Part shown: positions 17,814 to 25,200 of the stretch, one piece after another
How the letters are laid out: the number at the start of each line of letters is the position of its first letter
How positions within the stretch are numbered: position 1 is the stretch's first letter
Assembly: GCA_036703315.1 (NCBI GenBank)
Contig: DATNPH010000274.1
Span: forward strand, 1 to 28,854
Source: DATNPH01 sp036703315
GTDB taxonomy: Bacteria > Cyanobacteriota > Cyanobacteriia > Cyanobacteriales > Coleofasciculaceae
Direction: 5' to 3'
DNA: 28,854 nt
The notes under the pieces: generated by a model
What the model was told of the DNA's origin: nothing
Seen by the model: the letters and a program-made list of their open reading frames with translations, nothing else
The model's database searches: none
Made by a program: the position numbers and the translations under genes

Positions 17814-18383
17814 TTACCTCCTGCCGTAGGGGAGAATTGAACAGGCTAGGATTGTGAAAAAGATTGCAACTATCGTCCACGCCAAAGCCTCTACAGAGCC
17901 ACCATTCGCTTGAGCGCGGCTGTGCCTGGAGTTATCGGTGTAGCTGTTATCGACGTGGTAGTAGTAGTTTTGGATTACTGGCTCTGGTGGCAGCATGGAT
18001 GGTTGGCTCTCTAGGCGAGATAATCTCTCATCTAGTGCGCTGTACATCTTTCCGTTTCGTTGGTCGAGCGCATCTAGAACTTGAGCTAAAGCTTCAAAAC
18101 CTTGGTGCATTTCTGACCGCAACTGCTGCATTTCTGCTTGGATAGAGCGATTCATCCTCAGCAATTCAGCAGCTTGACCCATCTTTGCTACATCAATCAG
18201 TTTTTGGATGTCTGCAAGGTGGGCATCGTTACAATCTTGTACTGCACAGTAGGCTAGATAGCTGATCGACTCAGCCAGATTGCCCAGATGCTGACGGGCG
18301 ACTGGGTGAGACTCAATTACCTCTAAAGCCTCGGCGGTAATACTTTGAATTTCGCCTTGTTGGTAAAGTGTTAGGTTACTCAT
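17814..18383 (-). CDS. Coiled-coil protein with C-terminal membrane anchor
   Basis: The 189-residue protein has a soluble helical N-terminal part, a coiled-coil-like stretch at about 75-125 (repeated leucine/methionine heptads, MQQLRSEMHQGFEALAQVLDAL), a Pro/Tyr/Asn-rich linker, and one hydrophobic tail helix at about 166-184 (ALAWTIVAIFFTILACSIL). It looks like a tail-anchored scaffold facing the cytosol. Its stop codon lies within the ribosome binding site of the ATPase gene, only 5 bp before that start, suggesting equal production of the two. The family is not recognised. Confidence 0.7.
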   Translation of the reverse strand: MSNLTLYQQGEIQSITAEALEVIESHPVARQHLGNLAESISYLAYCAVQDCNDAHLADIQKLIDVAKMGQAAELLRMNRSIQAEMQQLRSEMHQGFEALAQVLDALDQRNGKMYSALDERLSRLESQPSMLPPEPVIQNYYYHVDNSYTDNSRHSRAQANGGSVEALAWTIVAIFFTILACSILPYGRR

Positions 18384-18397
18384 GCTTCAAACCTGTA

Positions 18398-18422
18398 TGC
18401 CCCCACGCCTGCGGTAGGGGCA
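18398..18422 (-). other. Intercistronic GC-rich stem-loop
   Basis: TGCCCC (18398-18403) pairs with GGGGCA (18417-18422) around 13 nt in the only sizeable gap (55 bp) in the downstream half of the run. There is no T run, so it is probably not a full terminator. It may be an RNA processing or stability element that sets the ratio of upstream soluble genes to downstream membrane genes. Confidence 0.4.
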
Positions 18423-18438
18423 TTGCGTGTATAAGGGG

Positions 18439-18789
18439 TTAGCCGATTTCCATTGCTATAGAATCGTTCAAGGCTCGAATCATCGGCTCAATTCGCCAGT
18501 TCTCTTTTGGGTCGGTAGCGAAACTGATAATCCACTTGGTCAATTGCTCAGACTGCCAAGCCTCTGGATTGACTGACTCAATTGCCTGTTCAATCAAACG
18601 TTTATCTGTGGGCGGTTGCTCTGCGTTCGCCCATTGGTGCTTGCTGACCTGAAAGGTAGCTAGAGCAGCTCGGAAGGTCAGACGCGCTTCTAAGGGCATA
18701 TCTTGCAAGCATTCGCCATACTTGGTCACCATCTGATCAGCGATCGCGTTTTTCTCAAGGTTGATGTAAAAACCAACTTTCTGAACCAT
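18439..18789 (-). CDS. Small protein of unknown function (116 aa)
   Basis: A soluble, helix-rich protein opening MVQKVGFYINLEKNAIADQM. No motif is recognised. AGGAGGG precedes the ATG, which overlaps the stop of the upstream gene by one base (TAATG). Its N-terminal 50 residues line up loosely with those of the neighbouring 112-residue protein (V-K-x-G-Y/F-Y, then a helix ending near a conserved F and H), suggesting an old tandem duplication. The protein sits in the middle of the run before the stem-loop at 18398-18422. Confidence 0.7.
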   Translation of the reverse strand: MVQKVGFYINLEKNAIADQMVTKYGECLQDMPLEARLTFRAALATFQVSKHQWANAEQPPTDKRLIEQAIESVNPEAWQSEQLTKWIISFATDPKENWRIEPMIRALNDSIAMEIG

Positions 18790-19127
18790 TAGCCCACCCT
18801 CCTTGTGTAGTGCAGGTTCAGAACCAACGCTTCAGACAGACCAATAATCGTGCCGTCAGACAGCTTTTCGATTTCGGGTAACAGGTCTTTTGCCCAGTCG
18901 GGAATCATCGCATCGCCTGGGGTGTTAAAGTAGGCATCCAGTAAGCTGTACTCGGATTCCTTGTTATTGGCATGAACCGCCATAAATTGGGCAAACATTG
19001 CCAGCAATGTGTATTGTTCACACCGCTCCAGATTCTCGAAGTGAGAACCTAATACCTCCTCAATGTCTGCTGGAACTGTGACGTAATAGCCCAAAGGTTT
19101 TACTGATGTGCTAATTGCTCGTGTCAT
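18789..19127 (-). CDS. Small protein of unknown function (112 aa)
   Basis: This acidic soluble protein has a SVKPLGYYVTVPADIEEVLG opening and helical remainder. No known domain is visible. The start has GGAGAT 9 bp upstream, inside the end of the preceding microgene, and its stop is shared with the next start (TAATG). It is a possible paralogue of the following 116-residue protein by position and by the G-Y/F-Y opening. Confidence 0.7.
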   Translation of the reverse strand: MTRAISTSVKPLGYYVTVPADIEEVLGSHFENLERCEQYTLLAMFAQFMAVHANNKESEYSLLDAYFNTPGDAMIPDWAKDLLPEIEKLSDGTIIGLSEALVLNLHYTRRVG

Positions 19128-19141
19128 GATCGAAACATCTC

Positions 19142-19321
19142 CTATCGTTCGTTGCGTTCGGTTGGGAGAGAGTCAGCGCTGGGACTCTCCAATTCGTCAG
19201 CGCTGGCTTCCAATCTGCTAGTCTGCGGTTTGCTTAAAGGTTGATGCAGGTTTTCCGAAATCTTGGGCGCTTTAAGTGTTGGGTCAATCAAGATTAAGAA
19301 TCTGCCAATACTGGTAATCAC
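19142..19321 (-). CDS. Microgene, 59-aa protein of unknown function
   Basis: The frame starts at GTG 19321, which overlaps the stop of the 46-residue gene as GTGA and has AGGAG 5 bp upstream. It runs 59 codons to TAG at 19142-19144, 14 bp before the next start. The product begins VITSIGRFLILIDPTLKAPK (hydrophobic) and ends polar. Its DNA includes an inverted repeat, GAGAGTC (19168-19174) with GACTCTC (19183-19189), around an AGCGCT core. Coupling on both sides supports translation; function is unknown. Confidence 0.5.
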   Translation of the reverse strand: MITSIGRFLILIDPTLKAPKISENLHQPLSKPQTSRLEASADELESPSADSLPTERNER

Positions 19322-19458
19322 TCTTGCTCCTGAGATTTCTGGAGTTTTTGCTTCAACTTTTTGACAAACCTTACAGCGCCCTTTGATTGTGGATCAGCAT
19401 TGGCATCTAGCCACTGTTGGATTTGTTCGGGTGTTGTTTCATCCTGATTACTACTCAT
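19318..19458 (-). CDS. Microgene, 46-aa basic helical protein
   Basis: The ATG at 19458 has GAGGTG about 7 bp upstream and overlaps the stop of the 19-codon frame as ATGA. The product is polar at first (MSSNQDETTPEQIQQWLDAN), then lysine-rich and amphipathic (KGAVRFVKKLKQKLQKSQ). It ends in a GTGA overlap with the next microgene. No family is recognised; length and charge would suit a small adaptor or nucleic-acid-binding peptide. Confidence 0.55.
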   Translation of the reverse strand: MSSNQDETTPEQIQQWLDANADPQSKGAVRFVKKLKQKLQKSQEQE

Positions 19459-19514
19459 TTTTGCACCTCTAAAATTGCTTTAATTAGCTCAGCTTTTCGC
19501 ATCGCTGTGGTCAT
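19455..19514 (-). CDS. Microgene, 19-codon coupled frame
   Basis: The frame ATG 19514 to TGA 19455 encodes MTTAMRKAELIKAILEVQK, a plausible amphipathic helix. Its start overlaps the upstream stop as ATGA, and its stop overlaps the next start as ATGA. It could be a genuine micropeptide or just a translational bridge that carries ribosomes between its neighbours, since without it there would be a 52-bp gap. It is too short to judge by sequence alone. Confidence 0.35.
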   Translation of the reverse strand: MTTAMRKAELIKAILEVQK

Positions 19515-19660
19515 TCTTCCTGTTGTTCCTCCTCTTGTTCATCTAAGGTGTCGAAAATTGCATCCCATCCTTCTTTATTCCAGCTATTTCCTATAGGTTC
19601 AGGTTGAGGATTAGGCGATTCGCTGAATAACACTAAATGGCTGTAGTCCCAATTGTCCAT
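19511..19660 (-). CDS. Microgene, 49-aa acidic protein
   Basis: The frame begins at ATG 19660, 5 bp after the stop of the 67-residue gene, and ends at TGA 19511 inside the next start (ATGA). The product has a tryptophan/aspartate-rich body (MDNWDYSHLVLFSESP) and a glutamate/glutamine tail (DEQEEEQQEE). No strong ribosome binding site is seen, so it probably depends on coupling. The composition suggests a small acidic partner or DNA mimic, but that is speculation. Confidence 0.5.
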   Translation of the reverse strand: MDNWDYSHLVLFSESPNPQPEPIGNSWNKEGWDAIFDTLDEQEEEQQEE

Positions 19661-19665
19661 CTCAT

Positions 19666-19869
19666 TCAAGTCCACTTAGAAGTCGGTGCAAATCTGCCAA
19701 ACACAACTTTATTAGTTGTACATTCCAGAACATAGTTAAGTCCATCGAAAACACCCAAAATGATACTGAGCAACATCTTTTCGTTCTCCTTCTCTTGTGT
19801 TATTTGAGTTAATTCTTGAAACTGGATTGCCAATTCATCAGCTAGAAAATTGGAGTAACTTTCTACCAA
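19666..19869 (-). CDS. Small protein of unknown function (67 aa)
   Basis: The frame from TTG 19869 overlaps the upstream stop by 7 bp and encodes a glutamine/glutamate-rich helix followed by a hydrophobic stretch (MLLSIILGVFDGLNYVL). An internal ATG at 19776 has GGAG 8 bp upstream and would give a 36-residue form, so either or both starts may be used. No family is recognised. Confidence 0.5.
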   Translation of the reverse strand: MVESYSNFLADELAIQFQELTQITQEKENEKMLLSIILGVFDGLNYVLECTTNKVVFGRFAPTSKWT

Positions 19870-20462
19870 TAGCTTGCTGCTGCAATTACCTCGTTCAGAT
19901 TGCTCTTTCCCATTGAGGCGGCTGCCACTGAGAGTTTTTTTACGAGTTCTTCATTGCTGAGTAGCCCAGCTTCTTCAGCCAATTTCTCAATGTTGACGTT
20001 CTGATTTTGCTGAGCCTGTAAAAGCTGGATGAATTTCTGTGTGTTCTCAGTTCGCAGTTGATTCTGTTGGCGTAAAAGCCCTAGCCAGTAAGCATTCTCA
20101 AGAAATGCTGCATCAAGACGCCCTTTGTCAAAGGTCATTTGGCACATCGTTTCCAAAGCACCAGTACTGATTTGCAAACCCGTTTCTTTTGCTAGCTGCA
20201 ATCCTTGATTGGTAATCACGGTCATTGATGCAGAAGGAGGGGTGTAATGTCCGTCGCCATTGCTGTTCACCGTTTCGTTATTAGCTTTTACTGGGAGTGC
20301 GGCAAGAGAACTGACAAAAATTGTGACGTGGTTTTTGATGGCTTCAACCTGCTGCTCAGTCAAAGTTTCCCCTTCTGGGTCAATACCCAAATCCAACAAT
20401 AAAGCATCAAACTCTTCACTGTCTTTGAAACCAAATTTTTCCATCACTTGTGGCTTATTCAT
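19863..20462 (-). CDS. Soluble helical protein of unknown function (199 aa)
   Basis: This second gene of the run overlaps the stop of the HTH gene as ATGA. The protein opens MNKPQVMEKFGFKDSEEFDALLLDLG with an acidic helical section. A polar linker follows at about 62-80, then a long helical C-terminal half with glutamine-rich segments (RQQNQLRTENTQKFIQLLQAQQNQN). There is no membrane segment or catalytic motif. Pairing with an HTH protein suggests a DNA-bound or scaffold partner, which is inferred. Confidence 0.7.
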   Translation of the reverse strand: MNKPQVMEKFGFKDSEEFDALLLDLGIDPEGETLTEQQVEAIKNHVTIFVSSLAALPVKANNETVNSNGDGHYTPPSASMTVITNQGLQLAKETGLQISTGALETMCQMTFDKGRLDAAFLENAYWLGLLRQQNQLRTENTQKFIQLLQAQQNQNVNIEKLAEEAGLLSNEELVKKLSVAAASMGKSNLNEVIAAASYW

Positions 20463-20809
20463 GATGCTTGTTTTTCCTGTTTGCGTAGTTCAAAAAACGT
20501 GCGATAGCTGAAATCGTAGGGATGAGCTTCTACGTACTTCTCGATCAAGGATTCGTCTCGATAAATCCTGTAAAGCTCTTTGAGTCTGGTCAGTACCCAA
20601 AACCGATATGGGCTTAACGGTGCTTGCTCTTTTGACCCTGATTGCTCGAAGTGCATCCGGTAATTGTCGATGTGGTGTCGAGCAAAATAATCCCACTTTG
20701 TTACTGTGTTACGGTGGACTCCGAGAAATCGAGCCGCCTCACCTTTGCGAATGGGGATATCAAGGAATTGTCCACACCGCCTTACCCTCATTGCTGAAGG
20801 GGTTGGCAT
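20459..20809 (-). CDS. Helix-turn-helix DNA-binding protein, first gene of the run
   Basis: The 116-residue protein contains IRKGEAARFLGVHRNTVTKWDYFARHHI (about 20-47), a classic helix-turn-helix with the recognition helix HRNTVTKW, similar to excisionase or MerR-type wings. The C-terminal half is helical and charged (RLKELYRIYRDESLIEKYVEA). No good ribosome binding site precedes ATG 20809; an in-frame ATG at 20791 is an alternative start. The promoter at 20992-21020 would give a leader of roughly 180 nt. As first gene it may autoregulate the run or mark plasmid DNA for the downstream proteins. Confidence 0.75.
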   Translation of the reverse strand: MPTPSAMRVRRCGQFLDIPIRKGEAARFLGVHRNTVTKWDYFARHHIDNYRMHFEQSGSKEQAPLSPYRFWVLTRLKELYRIYRDESLIEKYVEAHPYDFSYRTFFELRKQEKQAS

Positions 20810-20991
20810 GGTTGCGTATGCGTTCTGTTGTGCAGGAAATCTGATTGTGCAAGCGGCTGTGAGACAACTTGAGCAGCTTATCTGCTTTTTTGGCTAGAAC
20901 CGAATCAGGATAACCGTTTTAGAGGTTTTACCTAGTCAATCCGTGCAGGGTTTGTGCTGCCTTTTTCGCTTCACTGCCCTTGCCTACCCAT

Positions 20992-21020
20992 AAGATAATG
21001 ATTTACCATGTAAATGTCAA
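20992..21020 (-). promoter_or_regulatory. Strong sigma-70-type promoter for the minus-strand run
   Basis: On the minus strand TTGACA (21015-21020) and TATCTT (20992-20997) are separated by exactly 17 bp. The -35 is a perfect consensus. The spacer contains the palindrome ATTTAC-CAT-GTAAAT, so a bound repressor would block polymerase. It is the only near-ideal promoter upstream of the 13-gene run. Confidence 0.75.
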
Positions 21021-21044
21021 GTAATTCTAATTTGATATTACTTG
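21001..21044. promoter_or_regulatory. Two adjacent palindromic operators in the divergent region
   Basis: ATTTAC (21001-21006) and GTAAAT (21010-21015) flank CAT. CAAGTAAT (21018-21025) and ATTACTTG (21037-21044) flank 11 bp. Both are perfect and lie between the divergent promoters. TAAGATAATG is also repeated directly at 20991-21000 and 21069-21078. The neighbouring ribbon-helix-helix protein is the obvious candidate ligand. Confidence 0.65.
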
Positions 21045-21049
21045 GATGC

Positions 21050-21077
21050 TTGGAAAATCTCGATACTCTAAGATAAT
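21050..21077 (+). promoter_or_regulatory. Promoter for the ribbon-helix-helix gene
   Basis: TTGGAA (21050-21055) and GATAAT (21072-21077) are 16 bp apart on the + strand, ending 35 bp before the ATG at 21113. The CAAGTAAT palindrome lies just upstream of the -35, so autoregulation is plausible. Confidence 0.55.
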
Positions 21078-21112
21078 GGGAAATACTTTAGAAATACTGT
21101 ATTTGCCATGTC

Positions 21113-21301
21113 ATGGCTCAAGTTACATCTTCAATCAGCGACGAATTAAATCAACTACTCACCGAGTTAGCCGAAGAAACTGGCATCCCCAAGTCGTCGC
21201 TGATAGCCGAATACATCAGAAGAGGGGTTTATCAGGATGTTCAGGCACAGTCTGAAGTAAGGAAGTATAGAGAGAATAAAAAAAAGAATGACCGAAAATG
21301 A
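21113..21301 (+). CDS. Ribbon-helix-helix (CopG/Arc-like) DNA-binding protein
   Basis: The 62-residue product, MAQVTSSISDELNQLLTELAEETGIPKSSLIAEYIRRGVYQDV, has the short beta-strand, helix, turn (TGIPKSSL) and second helix of ribbon-helix-helix repressors, followed by a very basic lysine/arginine tail. Such proteins bind palindromic operators as dimers. The two palindromes directly upstream and the divergent promoter suggest it represses itself and the 13-gene run. It may also be an antitoxin or copy-number regulator. A short frame overlaps its 3' end, as in toxin-antitoxin pairs, but that frame does not resemble a known toxin. Confidence 0.85.
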   Translation: MAQVTSSISDELNQLLTELAEETGIPKSSLIAEYIRRGVYQDVQAQSEVRKYRENKKKNDRK

Positions 21302-21428
21302 CAATTTACTTGGCTTGGCTGTGCAAGCTAAGGTCTATCAGTCTATATATAAATCTTTCTTATCGTTTTTAAGAGAGTTTGACGTATTTCGCTCTGATAA
21401 TTCGCTTAATAGTAAAGCAGATTATTAA
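21288..21428 (+). CDS. Small frame overlapping the RHH gene (46 aa), unknown
   Basis: ATG 21288 to TAA 21428 encodes a 46-residue protein (MTENDNLLGLAVQAKVYQSI and onward, helical with aromatic residues). It overlaps the last 14 bp of the ribbon-helix-helix gene in another frame. The ribosome binding site is weak. A competing 24-codon frame from ATG 21298 overlaps as ATGA but is less protein-like. Position suggests a cotranscribed partner; I cannot name one. Confidence 0.4.
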   Translation: MTENDNLLGLAVQAKVYQSIYKSFLSFLREFDVFRSDNSLNSKADY

Positions 21429-21508
21429 TGAAATTATCAGAGAGGGCATTTATTGAGGATAAGCTCCTACTATCAATAATCAAAAATTTTGTCGCATTAT
21501 CAAATTAA
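21428..21508 (+). CDS. Possible 26-codon frame coupled by TAATG
   Basis: ATG 21428 overlaps the preceding TAA by one base and the frame runs to TAA at 21506-21508 (MKLSERAFIEDKLLLSIIKN and six more residues). The coupling is suggestive but the frame is short and AT-rich, so it could be chance. Confidence 0.2.
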   Translation: MKLSERAFIEDKLLLSIIKNFVALSN

Positions 21509-21651
21509 GAAATTGGTAATGCATGATAACAAAAATAAGAACACAATCTGCTGCAAGTACTGCCTTTCATGCACTACAGCGCACATTATTCTTAAAAGAT
21601 AATCCTGGTTCTGGAAAAGAGGAGGATATTTCAGGGAAGAAAGCAAAAAAA

Positions 21652-21679
21652 AGATCTCTGTTTTGTTTCATGGAGATCT
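21652..21679 (-). terminator. Minus-strand terminator-like hairpin
   Basis: AGATCTC (21652-21658) pairs with GAGATCT (21673-21679). On the minus strand the stem is followed by a run of seven T. No minus-strand gene ends here, so it may terminate an antisense transcript from the control region to its right. Confidence 0.45.
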
Positions 21680-21810
21680 CGTGTATGATCGAATTATTCT
21701 TTTTATAAAATTGAGATATAAATATGAGCCAATAGCCTAGATCCAGTTAGCCGAGATTTTGTGACAGTATCGGCAACGCTCCACAAAATCTAAAACACAA
21801 GACCAAAAAG

Positions 21811-21843
21811 CCATTGAGCTTAAACGTAAGTTTATCACAATGG
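21811..21843. repeat. Nested dyad, possible operator or origin hairpin
   Basis: Outer arms CCATTG (21811-21816) and CAATGG (21838-21843) enclose inner arms TAAAC (21821-21825) and GTTTA (21830-21834) around GTAA. It can form an imperfect hairpin on either strand. Confidence 0.5.
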
Positions 21844-21935
21844 TCTTCAGTTTGCTATGCAATTACAAAAATAAGGAAGTGCCTGTGCAGCCTCTGAGTT
21901 CGCCGCCTTGCCTGTTGCAGTTAGAGCATACAAGC

Positions 21936-22041
21936 TTTTGTCCAAAATGGTTTTTGACATTGATTTCACCTTTTGAGGAAGGTAGCCAAAGTCAAAGACT
22001 GGCACAGACAAGAAAAAGAATTACTTCCATTTTGGACAAAA
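21936..22041. repeat. 15-bp perfect inverted repeat upstream of the replicase
   Basis: TTTTGTCCAAAATGG (21936-21950) is repeated exactly inverted as CCATTTTGGACAAAA (22027-22041), 76 bp apart. Each arm is itself a near-palindrome (TTTTG-2 bp-CAAAA), so the pair looks like two copies of one operator that could loop, or the stem of a long RNA hairpin. Confidence 0.65.
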
Positions 22042-22121
22042 ACTCGTAACTACGCCACTGCAATTGCCATAGGAATCCTGAACAGACACTTTTCCTTTGA
22101 TCAACACAAAAGGAAAATATC

Positions 22122-22208
22122 ATGACTGTTGCAACAAGTTACAAAGCTCCAAATATTTCGGAATCTAAGGCGATCGCTAACAAACTAAATCAGGGAGGGC
22201 TACGGTAA
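22122..22208 (+). CDS. 28-codon leader peptide before the replicase
   Basis: ATG 22122 has AAGGA about 7 bp upstream. The frame ends at TAA 22206-22208, overlapping the replicase ATG by one base (TAATG). The product begins MTVATSYKAPNISESKAIAN. Its opening resembles that of the replicase (MVATPISST), possibly by duplication. A coupled leader peptide is a common way to control rep translation, so this may be a regulatory frame rather than a functional protein. Confidence 0.5.
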   Translation: MTVATSYKAPNISESKAIANKLNQGGLR

Positions 22209-25200
22209 TGGTTGCAACACCTATCTCTTCAACTCCCCAGCGCCAACAAGAGCAAGAAGCGCTCTCACGCTGCCTGGAAGACGCAATTAATACCCTTAGC
22301 GCAGAGCAGATTTACAATCATCCATCGCACAATTTTAAGCACTCTGGCGATAGGTTACGGGGCAGATGTCCGCTGCATCAAAGTAACTCAGGCTCTAGTT
22401 TCGTCGTCACCATTTCATCAAAATTATTTTGGTGTGAGGGATGTCAGTTCGGCGGTGGATCAGCCGATTATCGAGCTAGCCTCAAGGCAGGACGATGGGT
22501 TAAAGTTCGCGGCAAAGATTTTGTTGAGACAGTGAGAGAGTTAGCTGTTGATGCAAATGTACGATTCCCAGCTAGAGAATCTTCACCTGAAGAGATAGCT
22601 AAAGCGCAGAAATGGGAACGGCGGCGAGCCGTTCTAGCTGAAACTCAAAACTACTGTCAGGAAATTCTCTGGAGTGATCGAGTTGAGGCGCTGGAAGCTC
22701 GTCACTACTTGGTAGCTGAGAGAGGGCTAACAGAAGAAGAAATTAAACGGCTACCCATCGGCTACTATCCAAACGCTGGTGAAGTGAAGCGCCATTTAAT
22801 TTCTAAGGGCTTCACTAAAGAAGACTGGGAAGGTACAGGCTGCTATTGGAAGGACATGGAACGCTACATTACCTTCTTGTGGAACGATGCCAGTGGAAGA
22901 CCTCTCACCATCTACGGACGGTACTTCAAGCAGCACCCACCAGAAGGAAAACCGAAAACCATAGCAAGCCCTGGTGAGAGAACCAAACAATCACCGCTAT
23001 ACTTCGACCGAGCGCTTAAAGCTGGACACAATGAAGTTGTTTTAGTCGAGGGCGTTCTAGACACAGTTTTATTACAAGCCAAAGGTGATACCCGTGTCTG
23101 TGCTTACGTTGCCGCGAGCTGTTCAAGCGACCAAATTGAAATTCTCAAGCGACGGGGGATTACCAAAGCCACCCTGTGTGGCGACCCAGATCATGGAGGA
23201 GAAAGGGGAACCAACTCCAACCTTCTACGATTAAGTGAAGCTGGTATCAGCGTTTATGTTGCCCCAAAACTGCCAGATGGACTAGACCCTGATGAATTCC
23301 TTATTCGTGAGGGAATAAAAGCTTGGGATGCTCATATTGACGCGGCGAGTCATGGATTCCGGTGGAAAGCACAGCGGTTGACTGAGGCGGGGGATACTTC
23401 CACTGATAAGGGTAAGGCTGAGGTTTTACGCAGCGCGATCGCGTTCTGTAAGGCAGTCAAAAATCATCCTGAGTTAGACATTTTCTTCTGGCCTGTCATT
23501 CGCAGCAGTTTGGGGATGGAGCCTGAAGAATTCCGGGCACAATTAGAGAGACTGTGGGAGTCGTCTCCGGTTGAAGTAGCAGACTTGGGCGGCGGCTCCG
23601 GTGGTAGCGGCGGTGATGATGGTGACGGAAGGCAACCACTAGCTGAGCTGAGTTTGCGCGATCGCATTCTAGAAATCCTTGATCGAAATCAAGAACCCTC
23701 TCACCGCGATGAAGCTTTTATCAAACTGGCTCAAACGACTGGAGTAACAACAAGAGAGATTAAAGACCTAGCTGCGTCTCTCGAATCTGAAGTAGATCTA
23801 GGGGAGTCCCGCTGTGATCGGAAAACGGAAATTGAAAACCTATTGAGGGTTAGCAAGTACCAGCTTGAGCTGCAAGACTATCTCGATCCATCAGTTGCAC
23901 TTCCACTGGAACAAGTAGCGAAGTGGATGGGTACCACGTCAGCTGCTATGCTTACCACTCTTTACCCTGTGGTCGGCTCCCTGCTTAAAGTGGGTACTCG
24001 GTTAGAGCTAATAAAAGCTACCGACCATTATGCTTTACCCGTTGTCTATACCGGACTTGTATGCGAGTCTGGCGCTGGAAAAACTCCTGCCCAGAAAACT
24101 ATACTGAAACCTCTGTTCGCACTACAAGACGAGGCAGAAGTTGAGTATAAAGAGCGTCTACTGGACTACCAACAAGAGTTATCAGAGTGGAAGAAAAACA
24201 AAGATAAAAACAAAGATAGCGATGAGCCAGCGCCAGAACAACCCGTTCCGCGAGAGTACTACACGACGGATGCTACCAGTGAAGCGATCGCATTAATCCA
24301 AAATCAACAACCAAACGAGGGTTTCCTTGGATGGTTTGATGAATTACCCGCTTTATTCAAATCTCAGGGACAGTACAAAAACGGTCGCGGTGCAGATGGA
24401 GAGAAAATTCTTTCAGGCCGAGATGGCACGGGCTTCAAAGTTAACCGAGCGTCGGGGAAACGGCTTGTGGTTAACCAGTCAGCCTACAGTATCACTGGCT
24501 CATTGCAACCTTTAATTCTGCGCCAAATGATGGGGGATTTCACCGACGCTAACGGACAGTGGGCGCGTTTCCTCTGGACGGTAATGCAGGTTCAGCCAGC
24601 GCCATATCCCCATGATGCCATTCCCTTTGATGTCTCCGGTCTTCTCAAAGGTATTTACAAACGCCTCAGGAATCTTCCGCCCATAACTTATACACTCTCA
24701 TCCCAAGCTAAAAAGCTCTACAGCAATTGGTACGACGAACTCGATCGACTTAAAATGGCTGAGTCTCGCCAGGGTATACGGGCAGTCTACTCAAAGATGA
24801 AAGGCGATACTGGTGTCTTGGCTTTGCTGCTGCACTGTTTTAATGGTTGTGTTGCTGAAGGCTCTACCCCAGCGCTTGAGATTGATGAAGCAACAATGGC
24901 AGCTGCAATCAAGCTATCCAAGTACCACATTGGTCAAGTAAGGCTCATTCACTCAGAAGGCGATGTAGCCAATGGTGATGTAGCTGCCATCCACGCCAAA
25001 ATTATCCAGTTATCAGAGCGTAAGGGCTGGCTCAAGGCAGCTGACGTGCGAGATATTGATCGACAAACCAAAAAGCAGTTCTCAGCTGATGATATCCGCC
25101 GACACTTTCAAGAATTAGAGGCGTCGGGATTTGGTCAAACAAGAGGGCAGAGAACAAAACTGACGTGGTCGATTCATAAAGATCCCCCACCAGATGGTAA

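Larger units (their letters stand above)
21509..22121. other. Non-coding replication-control candidate region upstream of the replicase
   Basis: No convincing gene is seen in these 613 bp; two open frames (21523-21708 and 21840-22049) have unlikely compositions and no ribosome binding sites. The region carries a minus-strand terminator-like hairpin (21652-21679), a nested dyad (21811-21843) and a 15-bp inverted repeat (21936-22041). This density of symmetry in front of the replicase is typical of an origin or copy-control locus; that role is inferred. Confidence 0.45.

Noticed and set aside
17809..17880. N-terminal 24-codon extension of the ATPase from ATG 17880
   Set aside because: It overlaps the upstream gene by 67 bp, is not family-like, and a better start (GTG 17808 with GGAGGT) exists.
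20872..20891. Five-bp hairpin plus T run on the + strand
   Set aside because: Stem is short and no + strand gene ends there.
21523..21708. 61-codon ATG frame before the replicase control region
   Set aside because: Odd composition, no ribosome binding site, and it runs through a terminator-like hairpin at its end.
21840..22049. 69-codon frame spanning the 15-bp inverted repeat
   Set aside because: Most of its length is the control repeat and its spacer; no ribosome binding site and an unlikely residue mix.
2868..24291. Repeated GCGATCGC octamers
   Set aside because: These are ordinary HIP1 sites found throughout cyanobacterial genomes; useful for taxonomy but not a local feature.
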